From an uncultured Clostridia bacterium (lineage in GTDB: Bacteria > Bacillota > Clostridia > Christensenellales > UBA1242): 43,149 nt of DNA. The stretch is from the NCBI GenBank assembly GCA_944381825.1, contig CALWMK010000012.1, forward strand, positions 1-43,149, given 5' to 3'. The position numbers and the translations under genes were made by a program. How positions within the stretch are numbered: the first letter of the stretch is position 1; each line of letters opens with the position of its first letter. The notes under the pieces were generated by a model. It saw only the letters and a program-made list of their open reading frames with translations, made no database searches and was not told the origin of the DNA. Below are positions 43,023-43,149 of this stretch, in pieces.

Positions 43023-43149
43023 TGATGTTAAATTTTGCTTGCATCAAAATTTAAGTTTTGTTTACACAAAACAAGCAAAAACTAAAGTTTTTTCTTCATC
43101 ACTGTTTGAATTAACATCAGTTTTGCTTGCAAATGACTCCGTCGCTTGC
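43023..43149 (+). repeat. Hairpin array cut by the window edge
   Basis: TGATGTTAA (43023-43031) and TTAACATCA (43111-43119) are perfect 9-bp inverted repeats. Inside, TTTTGCTTG and CAAGCAAAA pair around GTTTTGT-TTAC-ACAAAAC. TTTTGCTTGCA occurs at about 43034 and again at 43121, and CGCTTGC ends the window. No reading frame is apparent. It follows the rimI stop by 27 nt, so part may act as a terminator. Confidence 0.5.

Overview
The window is AT-rich bacterial DNA and most likely comes from an uncultured, endospore-forming, low-GC Clostridia-type Firmicute. The evidence is the sporulation gene set (gpr protease, sigG, yqfC-yqfD, a YlmC/YmxH protein, a SpoIIQ-like M23 protein, coat-like proteins), Firmicutes-type housekeeping genes, strong Shine-Dalgarno (SD) sites on many genes and sigma-A-type promoters. 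I cannot name a genus from sequence alone.

Layout. 1-0.3 kb: two copies of the 3' half of a tRNA-Ile-like gene around a hairpin-rich insert, abutting a gene that looks 5'-truncated. 0.9-3.5 kb: cadC-cadA metal resistance operon. 3.5-11.1 kb: a DNA-repair block (two small winged-helix/membrane proteins, uvrB, a two-gene unknown unit on the minus strand, uvrA, an AlkD-like glycosylase). 11.1-14.5 kb: a decayed gene, a membrane J-domain protein, 5-formyl-THF cyclo-ligase, rpsT and gpr. 14.5-20.2 kb: a coat-like protein, gap, a sugar-kinase-like gene, small membrane proteins, mnmA. 20.2-22.5 kb: typA and the initiator tRNA with a second 3'-half duplication. 22.5-25.9 kb: a frameshifted Xre regulator, an orphan HicB-like protein, a large lipoprotein, ylmC/ymxH. 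25.9-27.4 kb: tRNA-Met, a hairpin-rich spacer, tRNA-Glu, sigG. 27.5-30.2 kb: yqfC-yqfD-ybeY-era. 30.2-33.7 kb: polysaccharide deacetylase, a metal-site-less Fe-ADH/dehydroquinate-synthase-fold protein, a small secreted protein, spoIIQ-like. 33.9-36.2 kb: HEPN-like/CBS protein, yycJ-like, ysxC. 36.3-39.1 kb: tadA, rpiB, GT2-like membrane protein, M29 aminopeptidase. 39.3-43.1 kb: a Cys/Pro-rich small protein, a 685-nt gap with gene remnants, pyrimidine nucleoside phosphorylase, tsaE-tsaB-rimI.

Two patterns stand out. First, duplicated tRNA 3' halves (Ile and fMet) flank 130-150-nt inserts whose edge is an inverted repeat of the tRNA anticodon-arm 3' strand. Related GC-rich hairpin arrays lie between tRNA-Met and tRNA-Glu and at the right edge of the window. 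Second, many genes have no SD site but a -10 box only 5-8 nt (usually 6) before the start codon, which predicts leaderless mRNAs for uvrA, ysxC, tadA, the nucleoside phosphorylase, the cyclo-ligase and others. They sit among neighbours with classical SD sites.
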